DNA of 36,514 nucleotides from Lichenibacterium minor (lineage in GTDB: Bacteria; Pseudomonadota; Alphaproteobacteria; Rhizobiales; Beijerinckiaceae). Of the stretch, positions 16,270-24,083 are shown in pieces (the first letter of the stretch is position 1; each line of letters opens with the position of its first letter). The notes under the pieces are model-generated. The model saw only the letters and a list, made by a program, of their open reading frames with translations, made no database searches and was not told the DNA's origin. The DNA is taken from assembly GCF_004137685.1 (NCBI RefSeq), contig NZ_QYBB01000039.1:1-36514 (forward strand), in the 5' to 3' direction. The translations under genes were made by a program, and so were the position numbers.

Positions 16270-16977
16270 ATGACGGGGTACCGGCACGGCGCAGCTCGGA
16301 TCGGGCTGCTGATGCTCGACGCGGGCTTCGCCCGCCTGCCGGGCGACATCGGCCACCCGGACACGTTCGCCTTCCCGGTGACGTGTCGCGTGGTGCGCGG
16401 CGCCGACCCGTCGCGCGTCGTCGAGGGCGGGGGCGCGGGCCTGCTCGACGCCTTCGTGGCGGAAGGGCGGGCGCTCGCGAGGGACGGCGTCGACGGCATC
16501 GCGACGAGCTGCGGCTTCCTCGTGGCGATGCAGCGGGAGCTCGCGGCGGCGCTGCCCGTGCCGGTGGCGACGAGCGCGCTCCTCCTTTGGGGATCGATCC
16601 AGGCGACGCTGCCGCCGGGGCGGCGCGTCGGCGTGCTGACCTTCTCGGCCGGGGCGCTGACGGCGCGCCACCTTGCGGCGGCCGGCATCCCGCCCGACGC
16701 GCCGGTGGAGGGCTTCGGGGACGACAGCCTGTTCCGCGCCGTCTACGGGGATCGGGGCGGCGTTTCCGACCCGGCGGCCCTGGAGCGCGAGGCCGTCGCG
16801 GCGGCGCTGCGCCTCGTGGGCCGCCACGGCGACGTCGCCGCGATCCTGTGCGAATGCACCAACCTGCCGCCCCACGCGGCGGCGATCCGCGCCGCCACCG
16901 GCCTGCCGGTGCACGACGCCGTAGGCTATGTCGAAGCCTTCGCGCGCAGCCTCGCGCCGCCGCGCTTCGGGCCTTGA
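16270..16977 (+). CDS. Aspartate/glutamate racemase superfamily protein
   Basis: This 235-residue member of the Asp/Glu/hydantoin racemase fold has the two opposed catalytic cysteines expected for cofactor-independent racemisation: C81 in ATSCGFLV and C196 (or C194) in LCECTNLPP. The N-terminal 'IGLLMLDAGFARLPGDIGHP' followed by a cysteine-containing 'FPVTCRVV' is typical of a bacterial subgroup without assigned substrate. It is transcribed divergently from operon A, which encodes an amino-acid importer, a D-amino-acid dehydrogenase, an amidase and GGT, so conversion between L- and D-forms of an acidic or amide amino acid is likely. Arylmalonate decarboxylase-like chemistry would be an alternative for this fold. 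It converges with the transaminase gene, and bases 16978-17170 hold no recognisable gene. Confidence 0.8.
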   Translation: MTGYRHGAARIGLLMLDAGFARLPGDIGHPDTFAFPVTCRVVRGADPSRVVEGGGAGLLDAFVAEGRALARDGVDGIATSCGFLVAMQRELAAALPVPVATSALLLWGSIQATLPPGRRVGVLTFSAGALTARHLAAAGIPPDAPVEGFGDDSLFRAVYGDRGGVSDPAALEREAVAAALRLVGRHGDVAAILCECTNLPPHAAAIRAATGLPVHDAVGYVEAFARSLAPPRFGP

Positions 16978-17170
16978 AGGCCCGCGTTCGCCACGGCGGA
17001 CGTCGACCCCGCACGCCCAAGGACCTTGTCCGGCCGTCTCGCCACCCCCATCGTCGCGGCCCGGCCGATGCCGTTCCGCTCCGTCCGCGCCGGGGTCCTC
17101 GCGATGCCGGGACCGCCGATCGGCGCCGCGGGCGGCGGCGGGCCTCACGGTCACCGACGGCTGTGGCCCG

Positions 17171-18049
17171 TCATCCGCCCGGCACCGCGGCCTCGGACCC
17201 CGTCCCCGCCCGGGCGAGGCCGACATAGAGGGCCATGAGGCGCTTCGTCCGAGGCCCCGGGCATCCATCGCCGATGTTCCGGCCGTCGATCGACACCACG
17301 GGCACGACGAAGTTGGAAGCGCTGGTGAAGAAGACCTCCTCGGCCTCGTAGGTTTCATCCACGCGGATCGCCCGCTCCTCGAGCGTCAGCCCCTCATCGG
17401 CGGCCAGGCGCATGACCGCGAGGCGCGTGATCCCGGGCAGCACGGCGTTGGACAGCGGACGCGTGACGACGGCGCCCTGCGACGTGATGATGAAGGCCGT
17501 GGAGGAGCCGCCTTCGGTGACGAGGCCGTCCTCGACCATGAACACCTCCGAGGCCCCGGCCGCGGCGGCTTCGCGCTTCGCCATCACCTGGGCGAGCAGC
17601 CCGACCGACTTGATGTCGCGCCGCGCCCAGCGCAGGTCGGGCCGCGTCACCACCCGGGCGCCCCTGGCCTGCACGGGCGCGTCCACGATGGTCTTGGCCT
17701 GGGTGAACATGACGACCGTCGGGGCGAGGTCCGGCGCGGGGGCGAAGTCGCGCTCCGCGGCGCCGCGCGTCACCTGGATGTAGACCACGCCCTCGACGAG
17801 GCCGTTGCGCCGCACGAGTTCGAGCTGCAGGCGCGCCCAGTCGGCGGGGGTGTGCGGGTTGGGGATGCCGATGGCTTCGAGCGAGCGATCGAGCCGCGCG
17901 AGATGCGCGTCGTTGTCGACGAGCCGCCCATCGAGCACGGCCGACACCTCGTAGATGCCGTCCGCGAAGAGGAAACCGCGGTCCATGACGGAAACGCGGG
18001 CGTCGGCGGCCGGCACGAAGGCGCCGTCGAGGTGGATGATGCGGTCCAT
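17171..18049 (-). CDS. D-amino-acid transaminase (PLP fold type IV)
   Basis: This 292-residue enzyme is of the D-alanine aminotransferase / branched-chain aminotransferase fold. The PLP lysine is K147 in the diagnostic RRDIKSVGLL. The N-terminal 'SVMDRGFLFADGIYEV' and the phosphate-binding 'EGGSSTAFII' and 'PGITRLAV' segments are characteristic. Lack of the branched-chain signature and presence of 'DIKS' followed by a leucine-rich stretch favour the D-amino-acid transaminase group, which moves the amino group of a D-amino acid to a 2-oxo acid in the cytosol. ATG 18049 follows only a weak GGA. It lies 59 bases after the amidohydrolase stop, as the last gene of operon B. There it could dispose of the D-amino acid released by the carbamoylase encoded at the operon head. 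Confidence 0.88.
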   Translation of the reverse strand: MDRIIHLDGAFVPAADARVSVMDRGFLFADGIYEVSAVLDGRLVDNDAHLARLDRSLEAIGIPNPHTPADWARLQLELVRRNGLVEGVVYIQVTRGAAERDFAPAPDLAPTVVMFTQAKTIVDAPVQARGARVVTRPDLRWARRDIKSVGLLAQVMAKREAAAAGASEVFMVEDGLVTEGGSSTAFIITSQGAVVTRPLSNAVLPGITRLAVMRLAADEGLTLEERAIRVDETYEAEEVFFTSASNFVVPVVSIDGRNIGDGCPGPRTKRLMALYVGLARAGTGSEAAVPGG

Positions 18050-18108
18050 GGATGTGTCCGGCGAGGGAGAAGGCGGGCCGGATCGGGCCCGCCGGGAACG
18101 CGACGGGT

Positions 18109-19527
18109 TCAGCCCGCGAAGGCGGCCCGGGCTTCGGGAAGGGTCCAGATCTTCTGGATGGCCGCGGCGCCGGCGCGCGTCACCTCGGCCTCGTCGACCG
18201 CCGTCGACCGGCCGCCCTCGATCAACAGGCGGCCGTCCACCATCACGGCGTCGATGTCGGCGCGGTTGGCCAGCCAGACGAGCGCGCGGCGCGGGTCGTG
18301 CAGCGGCTGGGTGAGCGGGCCCGACAGGTCGACGACCGTGAGGTCGGCCTTGGCGCCCGGCCGGATCGCCCCGAGGTCGGGTCGCGCGATGGCCGCGGCG
18401 GCCTCGTGCGTCACCGCCCCGACGAGATCGGGGGCGCTCGCCGCCTCGGCCCGGCCGGACACGACTTTCGACACGGTCGCGGCGGCGTTGAGTTCGCCGA
18501 GGAGGTCCATGTTGTAGCCGTCCGTGCCGACCAGCGTGCGCACCCCGCGGCCGGCGAAGCGGTCGAAGGCGGCGGCCGTGCCGGCGCGGGCGAAGACGCG
18601 CGGGCAGTTGAGCACGGTCGCGCCGCGGGCCGCCATGAGGTCGAGATCGGCGTCCGAGCAGTCGACGCAGTGGGCGGCGAGCAGGTCCGGCGCGAGGAGG
18701 CCGAGCCAGTCGAGGTACTCGGCCGGGGTGCGGCCGGCGTGGCGCGCCGCGATCGTGGCGACTTCGGCCTTGCTCTGGGCGAGGTGCGTGGTGATGGGTA
18801 CGCCGAGTTCGCGGGCCCGCGCCGCCGCGGCACGCAGGAGGTCCGGCCCGCAGGTGTCGGTCGCGTGGGGGCTCATGGCGAGCCGGATGCGCCCTCCGTC
18901 GCGCCCTTCCCAGGCGGCGTGGAGGTCGTTCCAGGCGCGGAGATCCGCCTCGCCGGCGTCGTTCGCGCCGTAGTCCACCCGCCCGGAAGCGTCCGCCTGC
19001 GGGGCCGAACCCGAGAAAAGGTAGGGCGCGCCGTAGAAGCGGAGACCCATCTCCAGCGCGGCGTCGAACATCTCGGGGATGCCGTTGCGGAACGGCTCCA
19101 TCACGGTCGCGGCTCCGCCTTTCAGGAGTTGCAGGATGCCGAGGCGCGCCACGTCCATCCTTTCCGCCGGGGACAGGACCTCGATGCCGCGTTTCGTCAG
19201 CGGCAGCAGCACCGTGTAGACGATGCTCTGGTTGTTCTTGCGCCCGGCGCCATCCTCCGTGTGGGTACGGGCCACGGCCTCGCTGAAGCAGTGGTTGTGG
19301 AGGTTCATCAGGCCCGGCAGCACGAAGCGGCCGGGTCGGTCGAGCACGCGGTCGGCGCACGCGGGGCGGTGGGGCGTGACGGCCGCGATGCGGTCGCCCT
19401 CGACCACGACCCAGTGGTCGCTCAGCACCGTTTGGACGCCGTCGACGAGCGTGAGGACGTGCGAGCCGAAGACCGCGATCGTGCCCGTCGCGGGAGCGGG
19501 AGCCCGTGCCGTGCCCACGGCACTCAC
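18109..19527 (-). CDS. Amidohydrolase, TRZ/ATZ-chlorohydrolase/deaminase type
   Basis: This 472-residue metal-dependent amidohydrolase is of the ATZ/TRZ/MtaD group. The first metal motif LHNH (H77, H79) follows the conserved 'FVLPGLMNLHNH'. Further ligands appear in PITTHLAQSKAE, LLAAHCVDCSD and LVGTDGYNMD. The C-terminal 'GAKADLTVVDL' closes the small beta domain. These enzymes hydrolytically deaminate or dehalogenate ring nitrogens (guanine, methylthioadenosine, triazines). The substrate here is undetermined. GTG 19527 overlaps the TGA of the preceding cyclic-amidohydrolase gene (GTGA), so the two hydrolases are produced in a coupled way. This suggests successive steps on one cyclic nitrogen compound. 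A guanine or methylthioadenosine housekeeping role is possible but less likely given the operon. Confidence 0.85.
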   Translation of the reverse strand: MSAVGTARAPAPATGTIAVFGSHVLTLVDGVQTVLSDHWVVVEGDRIAAVTPHRPACADRVLDRPGRFVLPGLMNLHNHCFSEAVARTHTEDGAGRKNNQSIVYTVLLPLTKRGIEVLSPAERMDVARLGILQLLKGGAATVMEPFRNGIPEMFDAALEMGLRFYGAPYLFSGSAPQADASGRVDYGANDAGEADLRAWNDLHAAWEGRDGGRIRLAMSPHATDTCGPDLLRAAAARARELGVPITTHLAQSKAEVATIAARHAGRTPAEYLDWLGLLAPDLLAAHCVDCSDADLDLMAARGATVLNCPRVFARAGTAAAFDRFAGRGVRTLVGTDGYNMDLLGELNAAATVSKVVSGRAEAASAPDLVGAVTHEAAAAIARPDLGAIRPGAKADLTVVDLSGPLTQPLHDPRRALVWLANRADIDAVMVDGRLLIEGGRSTAVDEAEVTRAGAAAIQKIWTLPEARAAFAG

Positions 19528-20843
19528 CCGTGGAACCGGGCGAGCCGGCCGACGGGCGCGCCCAGCACCTCGTCGTCGCGCATCACCGGCGTGCCGCGCA
19601 CCACGGTGGCGACCGGCCAGCCCTGGACGGTCGTGCCGGCGAAGGGCGTCCAGCCGCAGGGCGAGGCGATCCAGCTGTCCTCGATGGTGCGCCGCCGCCC
19701 CATGTCGACCAGGGTGAAATCCCCGTCGTAGCCGGCCGCGAGCCGGCCCTTGCCGACGAGGCCGTAGACCCGCGCCGGCCCGGCCGCCATGAGGTCGACG
19801 AGGCGCGTCAGCGACAGGCGCCCGGCACTGACGTGGTCGAGCATGATCGGGACCAGCGTCTGCACGCCCGTGAGGCCGGCCGGGCATTCGGGCCAGGGCA
19901 GCGCCTTGGCGGCGCGCGAATGGGGCGCGTGATCGGAGCCGATCGTGTCGACCGTGCCGTCGGCCACCGCCGCCCAGCTCGCCGCGCGGTGCCGCTCGCC
20001 CCGGATCGGCGGGTTCATCACGCCGAAGCCGCCGAGCCGGTCGTAGCAGTCCGGCGCCACCTGGGTCAGGTGGTTCACCAGCACTTCGACGGTGGCGACG
20101 TCGCGGAAGTCGCGCAGGTAGCCCAGCTCCTCGGCGGTCGAGACGTGGAGGATGTGGGCCGGGCGGCCGGTGCGGCGCGCCAGCGCCATCAGGCGGCGCG
20201 TGCCGAGGAAGGCGCATTCCTCGTCCCGCCATTCCATGTGGCTGCGGTGCGGCATGCCCGAGCGGAACAGGGGCTTGCGGGCTTGGAGCCGGTACTCGTC
20301 CTCGCTGTGGAAGGCGATGCGGCGGCGGCCGGAGCGCATCAGCTCCTCCAGGTGCTCGTCGTCCTCCACCATCAGCGTGCCGGTCGAAGAGCCGGCGAAG
20401 ACTTTGACGGCGCAGACGCCGGCTTCGGTTTCCAGCTCGGGCAGGAGGTCGATGTTGGTCTTGGTGCCGCCGACGTAGAGGCCGACGTCGCACCAGCTCC
20501 GCCCCTCGACGTAGCCGCGCTTCCAATCGAGCCGCTCGCGGTCGACGATGGCCGGGCTCGTGTTCGGCATGTCGAACAGGGTGGCGATGCCGCCCAGCAC
20601 GGCGGCCTTCGTGCCGGTCGCAAGCGTCTCGACCGCGGGGTCGCCCGGGTCCCGCAGATGGACGTGGCTGTCGATGAGGCCGGGCAGCACGTGGAGGCCC
20701 GCGGCCTCGATCGTTTCGCCCGCACTGTCGGCCACAAGCGAGCCGACCGCGGCGATGCGGCCGTCGCGGACGCCGACGTCGGCGACGGCCTCGCCCCAGG
20801 GCAGGACCAGTGTGCCGCCGCGGATGATCAGGTCGTGGTGCAT
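19524..20843 (-). CDS. Dihydroorotase/hydantoinase-family cyclic amidohydrolase
   Basis: This 439-residue cyclic amidohydrolase has an intact binuclear site. The HVHLRDPG motif has H60 and H62, and the lysine expected to be carbamylated is K147 in VKVFAGSSTGTLM. The remaining ligands are H179 in RIAFHSED, the histidine in HILHVSTAEE and the aspartate in GSDHAPHS. The 'FGVMNPPIRGERHR' loop is closer to type I dihydroorotases and allantoinases than to classical D-hydantoinase. It follows the racemase by 20 bases, and its stop overlaps the next hydrolase (GTGA). With a hydantoin-type racemase and an N-carbamoyl-D-amino-acid hydrolase in the same operon, opening of a hydantoin-like five- or six-membered ureide ring is the likeliest role. 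Pyrimidine biosynthesis is improbable in this setting. Confidence 0.85.
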   Translation of the reverse strand: MHHDLIIRGGTLVLPWGEAVADVGVRDGRIAAVGSLVADSAGETIEAAGLHVLPGLIDSHVHLRDPGDPAVETLATGTKAAVLGGIATLFDMPNTSPAIVDRERLDWKRGYVEGRSWCDVGLYVGGTKTNIDLLPELETEAGVCAVKVFAGSSTGTLMVEDDEHLEELMRSGRRRIAFHSEDEYRLQARKPLFRSGMPHRSHMEWRDEECAFLGTRRLMALARRTGRPAHILHVSTAEELGYLRDFRDVATVEVLVNHLTQVAPDCYDRLGGFGVMNPPIRGERHRAASWAAVADGTVDTIGSDHAPHSRAAKALPWPECPAGLTGVQTLVPIMLDHVSAGRLSLTRLVDLMAAGPARVYGLVGKGRLAAGYDGDFTLVDMGRRRTIEDSWIASPCGWTPFAGTTVQGWPVATVVRGTPVMRDDEVLGAPVGRLARFHG

Positions 20844-20863
20844 GGAGGGTATCCCGTGTCGGT

Positions 20864-21526
20864 TCAACAGGCGGCGAGCCGCAGGGCGCCGAGCGCCGCC
20901 GCGACAGCCCATTGCGTCGGCTCGACCACGGGACGGCCGACGGCGTCCTCGACGGCGCGGCGATGCCCCGCCATTCCGGCGCAGCCGAGGACGATCACGT
21001 CGGCGCCGCGCTCGGCCGCGAGGCGGCGGCCGGCCTCGACCAGGCGCCCCCGGACGGCGTCGCCCGCCGTGTCCTCGGCCGAGGCGTCGACCGGCCAGGA
21101 GCCGGAATAGCGGGCGCCGAGGCCCATCTGCCGGACGTATCGCGCCTGGCGCTTCACCGAGGCCGGCGACAGCGCCACGATGCCGAAGCTTTCGCCAAGC
21201 GTCAGCGCGCGCAGCAGCCCCCATTCGGCGATGCCCATCACCGGGCGGCCTCCCGCCGCTTCGCGCACCGCGTGGAGGCCGGGGTCGCTGAAGCAGGCCA
21301 GCACGAAGGCGTCGGACGGGTCGCGGGCGACGAGGTCGCAGAGCGGCAGGACGACGGAATCGGCGTCCCGCTGCGTGGCGATGCCGGGCGGGCCCGAGCG
21401 CAGGCGGTCGACCGCGATCTCCGGCCCGCCCGCGATCCTGAGCGGCGCCACCGCGGCCTCGATGGCGGCCGTGACGGGCTCCGAGCTGTTGGGGTTGACG
21501 ACGAGGATGCGACCGGAGACGCCCAT
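20864..21526 (-). CDS. Hydantoin racemase-like Asp/Glu racemase family protein
   Basis: This 220-residue protein has the hydantoin racemase layout. The N-terminal 'ILVVNPNSSEPVT' is near-diagnostic, and the two catalytic cysteines are C78 (FVLACFSDPG) and C182 (VIVLGCAGM), at the positions found in HyuA-type racemases. Such enzymes interconvert D- and L-5-substituted hydantoins, allowing complete conversion by stereospecific enzymes. ATG 21526 has GGAG 9 bases upstream. GTG 21532 is too close to that site, and longer extensions run into the preceding gene. It starts 13 bases after the binding-protein stop and precedes the ring-opening hydrolase by 20 bases. It is only distantly similar to the racemase-family protein at 16270-16977, so the two are not recent duplicates. 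Confidence 0.85.
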   Translation of the reverse strand: MGVSGRILVVNPNSSEPVTAAIEAAVAPLRIAGGPEIAVDRLRSGPPGIATQRDADSVVLPLCDLVARDPSDAFVLACFSDPGLHAVREAAGGRPVMGIAEWGLLRALTLGESFGIVALSPASVKRQARYVRQMGLGARYSGSWPVDASAEDTAGDAVRGRLVEAGRRLAAERGADVIVLGCAGMAGHRRAVEDAVGRPVVEPTQWAVAAALGALRLAAC

Positions 21527-21539
21527 CGTCACGCGCTCC

Positions 21540-22379
21540 TCACCGTCCGCCATCGATGACCGCCTCGGCGACGCCACTGCTCGCGGGGAGGTTCCATTTC
21601 CGCAGGAGGGCCGCGTAGGTGCCGTCGGCGATGGTGCCCTGCAACGCGGCCCGGAGCTGGCCCTGCAGGTCCTTGTCGGTCTTGTCCACGCCGATGCCCA
21701 TCACCAATACGTCGAAGGGCTGGCCCACGGCCGCGTAGGTGCCGGGTTCCCGTGCCGCCACGTAGGGGATGGTCAGGCTGTCCTGCACCATGGCGTCGGC
21801 GCGGCCCTGCTTGAGCTGCGAACGGGCGTCGATGTTGTTGTCGGCGCCGAGGAACTCGATCGCCGGCTTGCCGGACGCTTCGCAATGCGCCTTGCTCCAG
21901 TCCGCGACCTGTCCGGGCAGGCTGGTGCTGCGGCTGCCGGCCACCCTGCGCCCGCAGAGCGAGGCTTCGCTCGGGTAAGTCGCGGCATCGGCGGCCCGCA
22001 CCACGAACTGAGAGCCGGAGCTGAGGTAGTCGACGAAGCTGATCAGCTCGCGGCGTGGCGCCGTGTCGTTCATGCCGTTGAGAAACAGGGCGATGCGGCC
22101 GGTCTGCACGGAGGCGACCAACTGGGCGAAGGCCGTCTCCTCGAGGTCGAAGTTCGTGCCCATGCGCTTCGCCAGGGCCTGGCCCAGTTCGATGTCGAAG
22201 CCGGTCAGCGTGCCCGTCGCCGGGTCGCGCATGTCGAGGGGCGGGTAGCTCGGATAGACGCCGACCGGGATGGAAGGCGGGAGCGTCGCCGCCGAAACCC
22301 CGAAGGCGCCGGCCCCGAGGCATGCGCAAGCCCCGAGCCGCCCGAGGAGCCCGGCGACCGGGAGAAGGACCGTCTTCAT
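21540..22379 (-). CDS. Amino-acid ABC transporter substrate-binding protein (third of operon B)
   Basis: This 279-residue family 3 binding protein has a signal peptide to about residue 30 (MKTVLLPVAGLLGRLGACA...). It is clearly paralogous to the proteins at 23268-24083 and 25725-26546. All three share a 'TGFDIELG'-like segment, a cysteine in LCGRRVAGSRSTSLP, a second cysteine in WSKAHCE and 'ARSQLKQGRADAMVQDS'. The cysteine pair would form a disulfide in the periplasm. Here the ligand-loop consensus GTSRsTSFP of the other two is AGSRSTSLP, suggesting altered specificity. No permease follows, so it must share the importer encoded at 24080-25728. ATG 22379 overlaps the stop of the upstream NodB-fold gene (ATGA). 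Confidence 0.88.
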   Translation of the reverse strand: MKTVLLPVAGLLGRLGACACLGAGAFGVSAATLPPSIPVGVYPSYPPLDMRDPATGTLTGFDIELGQALAKRMGTNFDLEETAFAQLVASVQTGRIALFLNGMNDTAPRRELISFVDYLSSGSQFVVRAADAATYPSEASLCGRRVAGSRSTSLPGQVADWSKAHCEASGKPAIEFLGADNNIDARSQLKQGRADAMVQDSLTIPYVAAREPGTYAAVGQPFDVLVMGIGVDKTDKDLQGQLRAALQGTIADGTYAALLRKWNLPASSGVAEAVIDGGR

Positions 22380-23281
22380 CGACGTCCGGCTCCCTCGAAC
22401 TCGGCGAAGCGACCCGCGATCGCCTCCCCGGTAGTGATCCAAACGTCGCCGCAGGCCTGCGTGTAGCGCAGGAACTCGCGCAGGAGGCGCATCCGCATCG
22501 GCCGGCCGCTGCATTGCGGGTGCAGGACGGTGGTCACCATGGCCCCCCAGTCGCGGATCTCGTCCAGCTCGTCGGTCCAGATCGACAGCACCTCCTCCTT
22601 CGACAGGATGGGGCGGGGGCTGACGCGGGTCGAAAGCCCGAGGACCCAGTCGTCGTAGCAGGCCGTCGTCGGCAGCTCGATCGTGCCGGCCGAGCCGTCG
22701 CGGAGCACGTGCCGGTAGGGCCGCACGTCGTCGCGGAACGAGCTCGTGTAAAGGAAGCCGCGGCGGACCAGCAGGGCGCGCAGCTCCTCACAGAACTCGC
22801 CCGAGGGCGCGCGGTAGCCCTTCGGCACCACGCCGAGGCGACGCTTCAGCGCCTCGAGGCCGCGCTCGACCTCCTCGACGATGAAGGGGCTGCCCGGGTC
22901 GGGCAGGAGGTGGTGATAGCCGTGGTGGCCGATCTCGTGCCCCGCCTTCACGATGCTTTCCGCCATCGCCGGATAGGCGTCGACGGCCCATCCCGTGATG
23001 AAGAAGGTGGCCTTGAGGCCGAGCTGGTCGAGGAGCTCGAGGAGCTTCGGCGTGCCGACGCGGGCCTCGTAGCCGCCGTAGCTCATCGTCACGAGGCGAT
23101 CGGCGTGCGCGGGGTTGCCGCCCGTCCAGGCGCTTTCGGCGTCGACGTCGAAGCTGAGGAACATGGCCGCGCGGTGGGGCTGCGGCCACGGGAACTCCGG
23201 CGCCGGCGCGGCCGCGCTGGCCGGCCGGATCGGGATGGCGTCGACCGCGGCGCGGCGCGCCTCGACGTCACCGCCCTGCAT
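22376..23281 (-). CDS. NodB-fold polysaccharide deacetylase family hydrolase
   Basis: This 301-residue NodB-domain protein has SFDVDAES (D45, D47) as first motif and HEIGHHGYHH (H120, H124) as metal-binding second motif. The third motif is 'GYRAPSGEF', containing the conserved Arg-Ala-Pro. The C-terminal 'TTVLHPQCSGRPMRM' supplies the expected leucine-histidine motif. No signal peptide is present, so it should act in the cytoplasm. It is paralogous to the protein at 4023-4946, with the same subgroup features (YEARVGTPKLLELL). Its ATG lies inside the end of the upstream binding-protein gene (14-base overlap) and its stop overlaps the next (ATGA), so it is firmly embedded in operon B between two binding-protein genes. 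A small N-acyl, N-formyl or cyclic amide substrate is inferred. Confidence 0.86.
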   Translation of the reverse strand: MQGGDVEARRAAVDAIPIRPASAAAPAPEFPWPQPHRAAMFLSFDVDAESAWTGGNPAHADRLVTMSYGGYEARVGTPKLLELLDQLGLKATFFITGWAVDAYPAMAESIVKAGHEIGHHGYHHLLPDPGSPFIVEEVERGLEALKRRLGVVPKGYRAPSGEFCEELRALLVRRGFLYTSSFRDDVRPYRHVLRDGSAGTIELPTTACYDDWVLGLSTRVSPRPILSKEEVLSIWTDELDEIRDWGAMVTTVLHPQCSGRPMRMRLLREFLRYTQACGDVWITTGEAIAGRFAEFEGAGRR

Positions 23282-24083
23282 CGACCGTCGCCTTCTCCAC
23301 GCCGTCGGAGGACAGCTGCCACTTGTCGAGCAGCGCCTTGTAGCTGCCGTCGGCGATCAGGGCGTCGAGCGCGGCCACAAGGGCGTCCCGCACCGCCACG
23401 TCGGTCTTGGCGACCGCGATGCCGGTGTACTGCGTGCCGAAGGCGGCGCCCACGGGCGCATAGGCCTTGGGCTCCTGGCCCATGACGTAGGGGAGCGTTT
23501 CGCTGCCCTGCACGGCGGCATCGATGCGCCCCTGCTTCAACTGCGTGCGCGCGTCGCCCGAGCCTTCGGTGCCCACCACCGTGACGGGCTTGTCGCCGCA
23601 ATGGGACGAGCTCCATGCCGCGATCTCGGACGGGAAGGACGTGCGGCGGCTCGTGCCGACCGTATGTCCGCAGAGCGCCGCCATGTCCTTGAACTCGCCC
23701 GCCCGGGACTGCTGGACGAAAAACTGCGGACCGGAGCGCAGGTAATCGACGAAGCTCGACGCCTCGTGGCGGGAAGCGAGGTCGCTCATGCCCGAGATGA
23801 TGGCGTCGACCCGGCCCGTCTGCAGCGCCGGCAGCATGGCCTCGAAGCCCGACTCCTGCCACTCCAGCTTGACGCCGAGCTTGGCGGCCAGGGCCTCCGC
23901 GAGCCCGACGTCGAAGCCCGTCAGGGCGTTGGTGGCGGGGTCGCGGAACTCCAGCGGCGGATAGTTCGGCGTCACGGCGACCTTGAGCGTGCCGCTCGCC
24001 TTCAGCGCCGGCGGCAGGTCCGGCGCCGCGACGGCGAGCCCCGGCGGCAGGCAGAGGAGGGCGGCGGCGAGGAGGGGCTTCAT
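23268..24083 (-). CDS. Amino-acid ABC transporter substrate-binding protein (second of operon B)
   Basis: This 271-residue periplasmic binding protein of family 3 has a clear Sec signal (MKPLLAAALLCLPPGLAVAA, cleavage near residue 20). The mature domain reads 'LKVAVTPNYPPLEFRDPA', 'GFDVGLAEALAAKLGVKLEW' and 'VDAIISGMSDLASRHE'. The paralogue-defining cysteine pair is in ALCGHTVGTSRRTSFP and SSHCGDK, and 'ARTQLKQGRIDAAVQGSETLPYV' follows. It is closest in pattern to the protein at 25725-26546. ATG 24083 overlaps the stop of the ATPase gene (ATGA), so it is the gene immediately after the transporter core. It probably delivers a ligand related to that of the first binding protein to the same permease. 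Confidence 0.9.
   Translation of the reverse strand: MKPLLAAALLCLPPGLAVAAPDLPPALKASGTLKVAVTPNYPPLEFRDPATNALTGFDVGLAEALAAKLGVKLEWQESGFEAMLPALQTGRVDAIISGMSDLASRHEASSFVDYLRSGPQFFVQQSRAGEFKDMAALCGHTVGTSRRTSFPSEIAAWSSSHCGDKPVTVVGTEGSGDARTQLKQGRIDAAVQGSETLPYVMGQEPKAYAPVGAAFGTQYTGIAVAKTDVAVRDALVAALDALIADGSYKALLDKWQLSSDGVEKATVDAGR

Noticed and set aside
13838..17020. A 1060-residue minus-strand frame
   Set aside because: It is the ATPase gene (13838-14623) preceded by arginine/proline-rich shadow sequence antisense to or out of frame with the permease, binding-protein and racemase genes.
19524..20843. Assignment as pyrC for pyrimidine biosynthesis
   Set aside because: The sequence pattern allows it, but the operon contains a hydantoin-type racemase and N-carbamoyl-D-amino-acid hydrolase and no other pyrimidine gene.
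16270..21526. The two racemase-family genes as a recent duplication
   Set aside because: Apart from the two catalytic cysteines and overall length, their sequences differ throughout, including the N-terminal motif (NPNSS only in the second).
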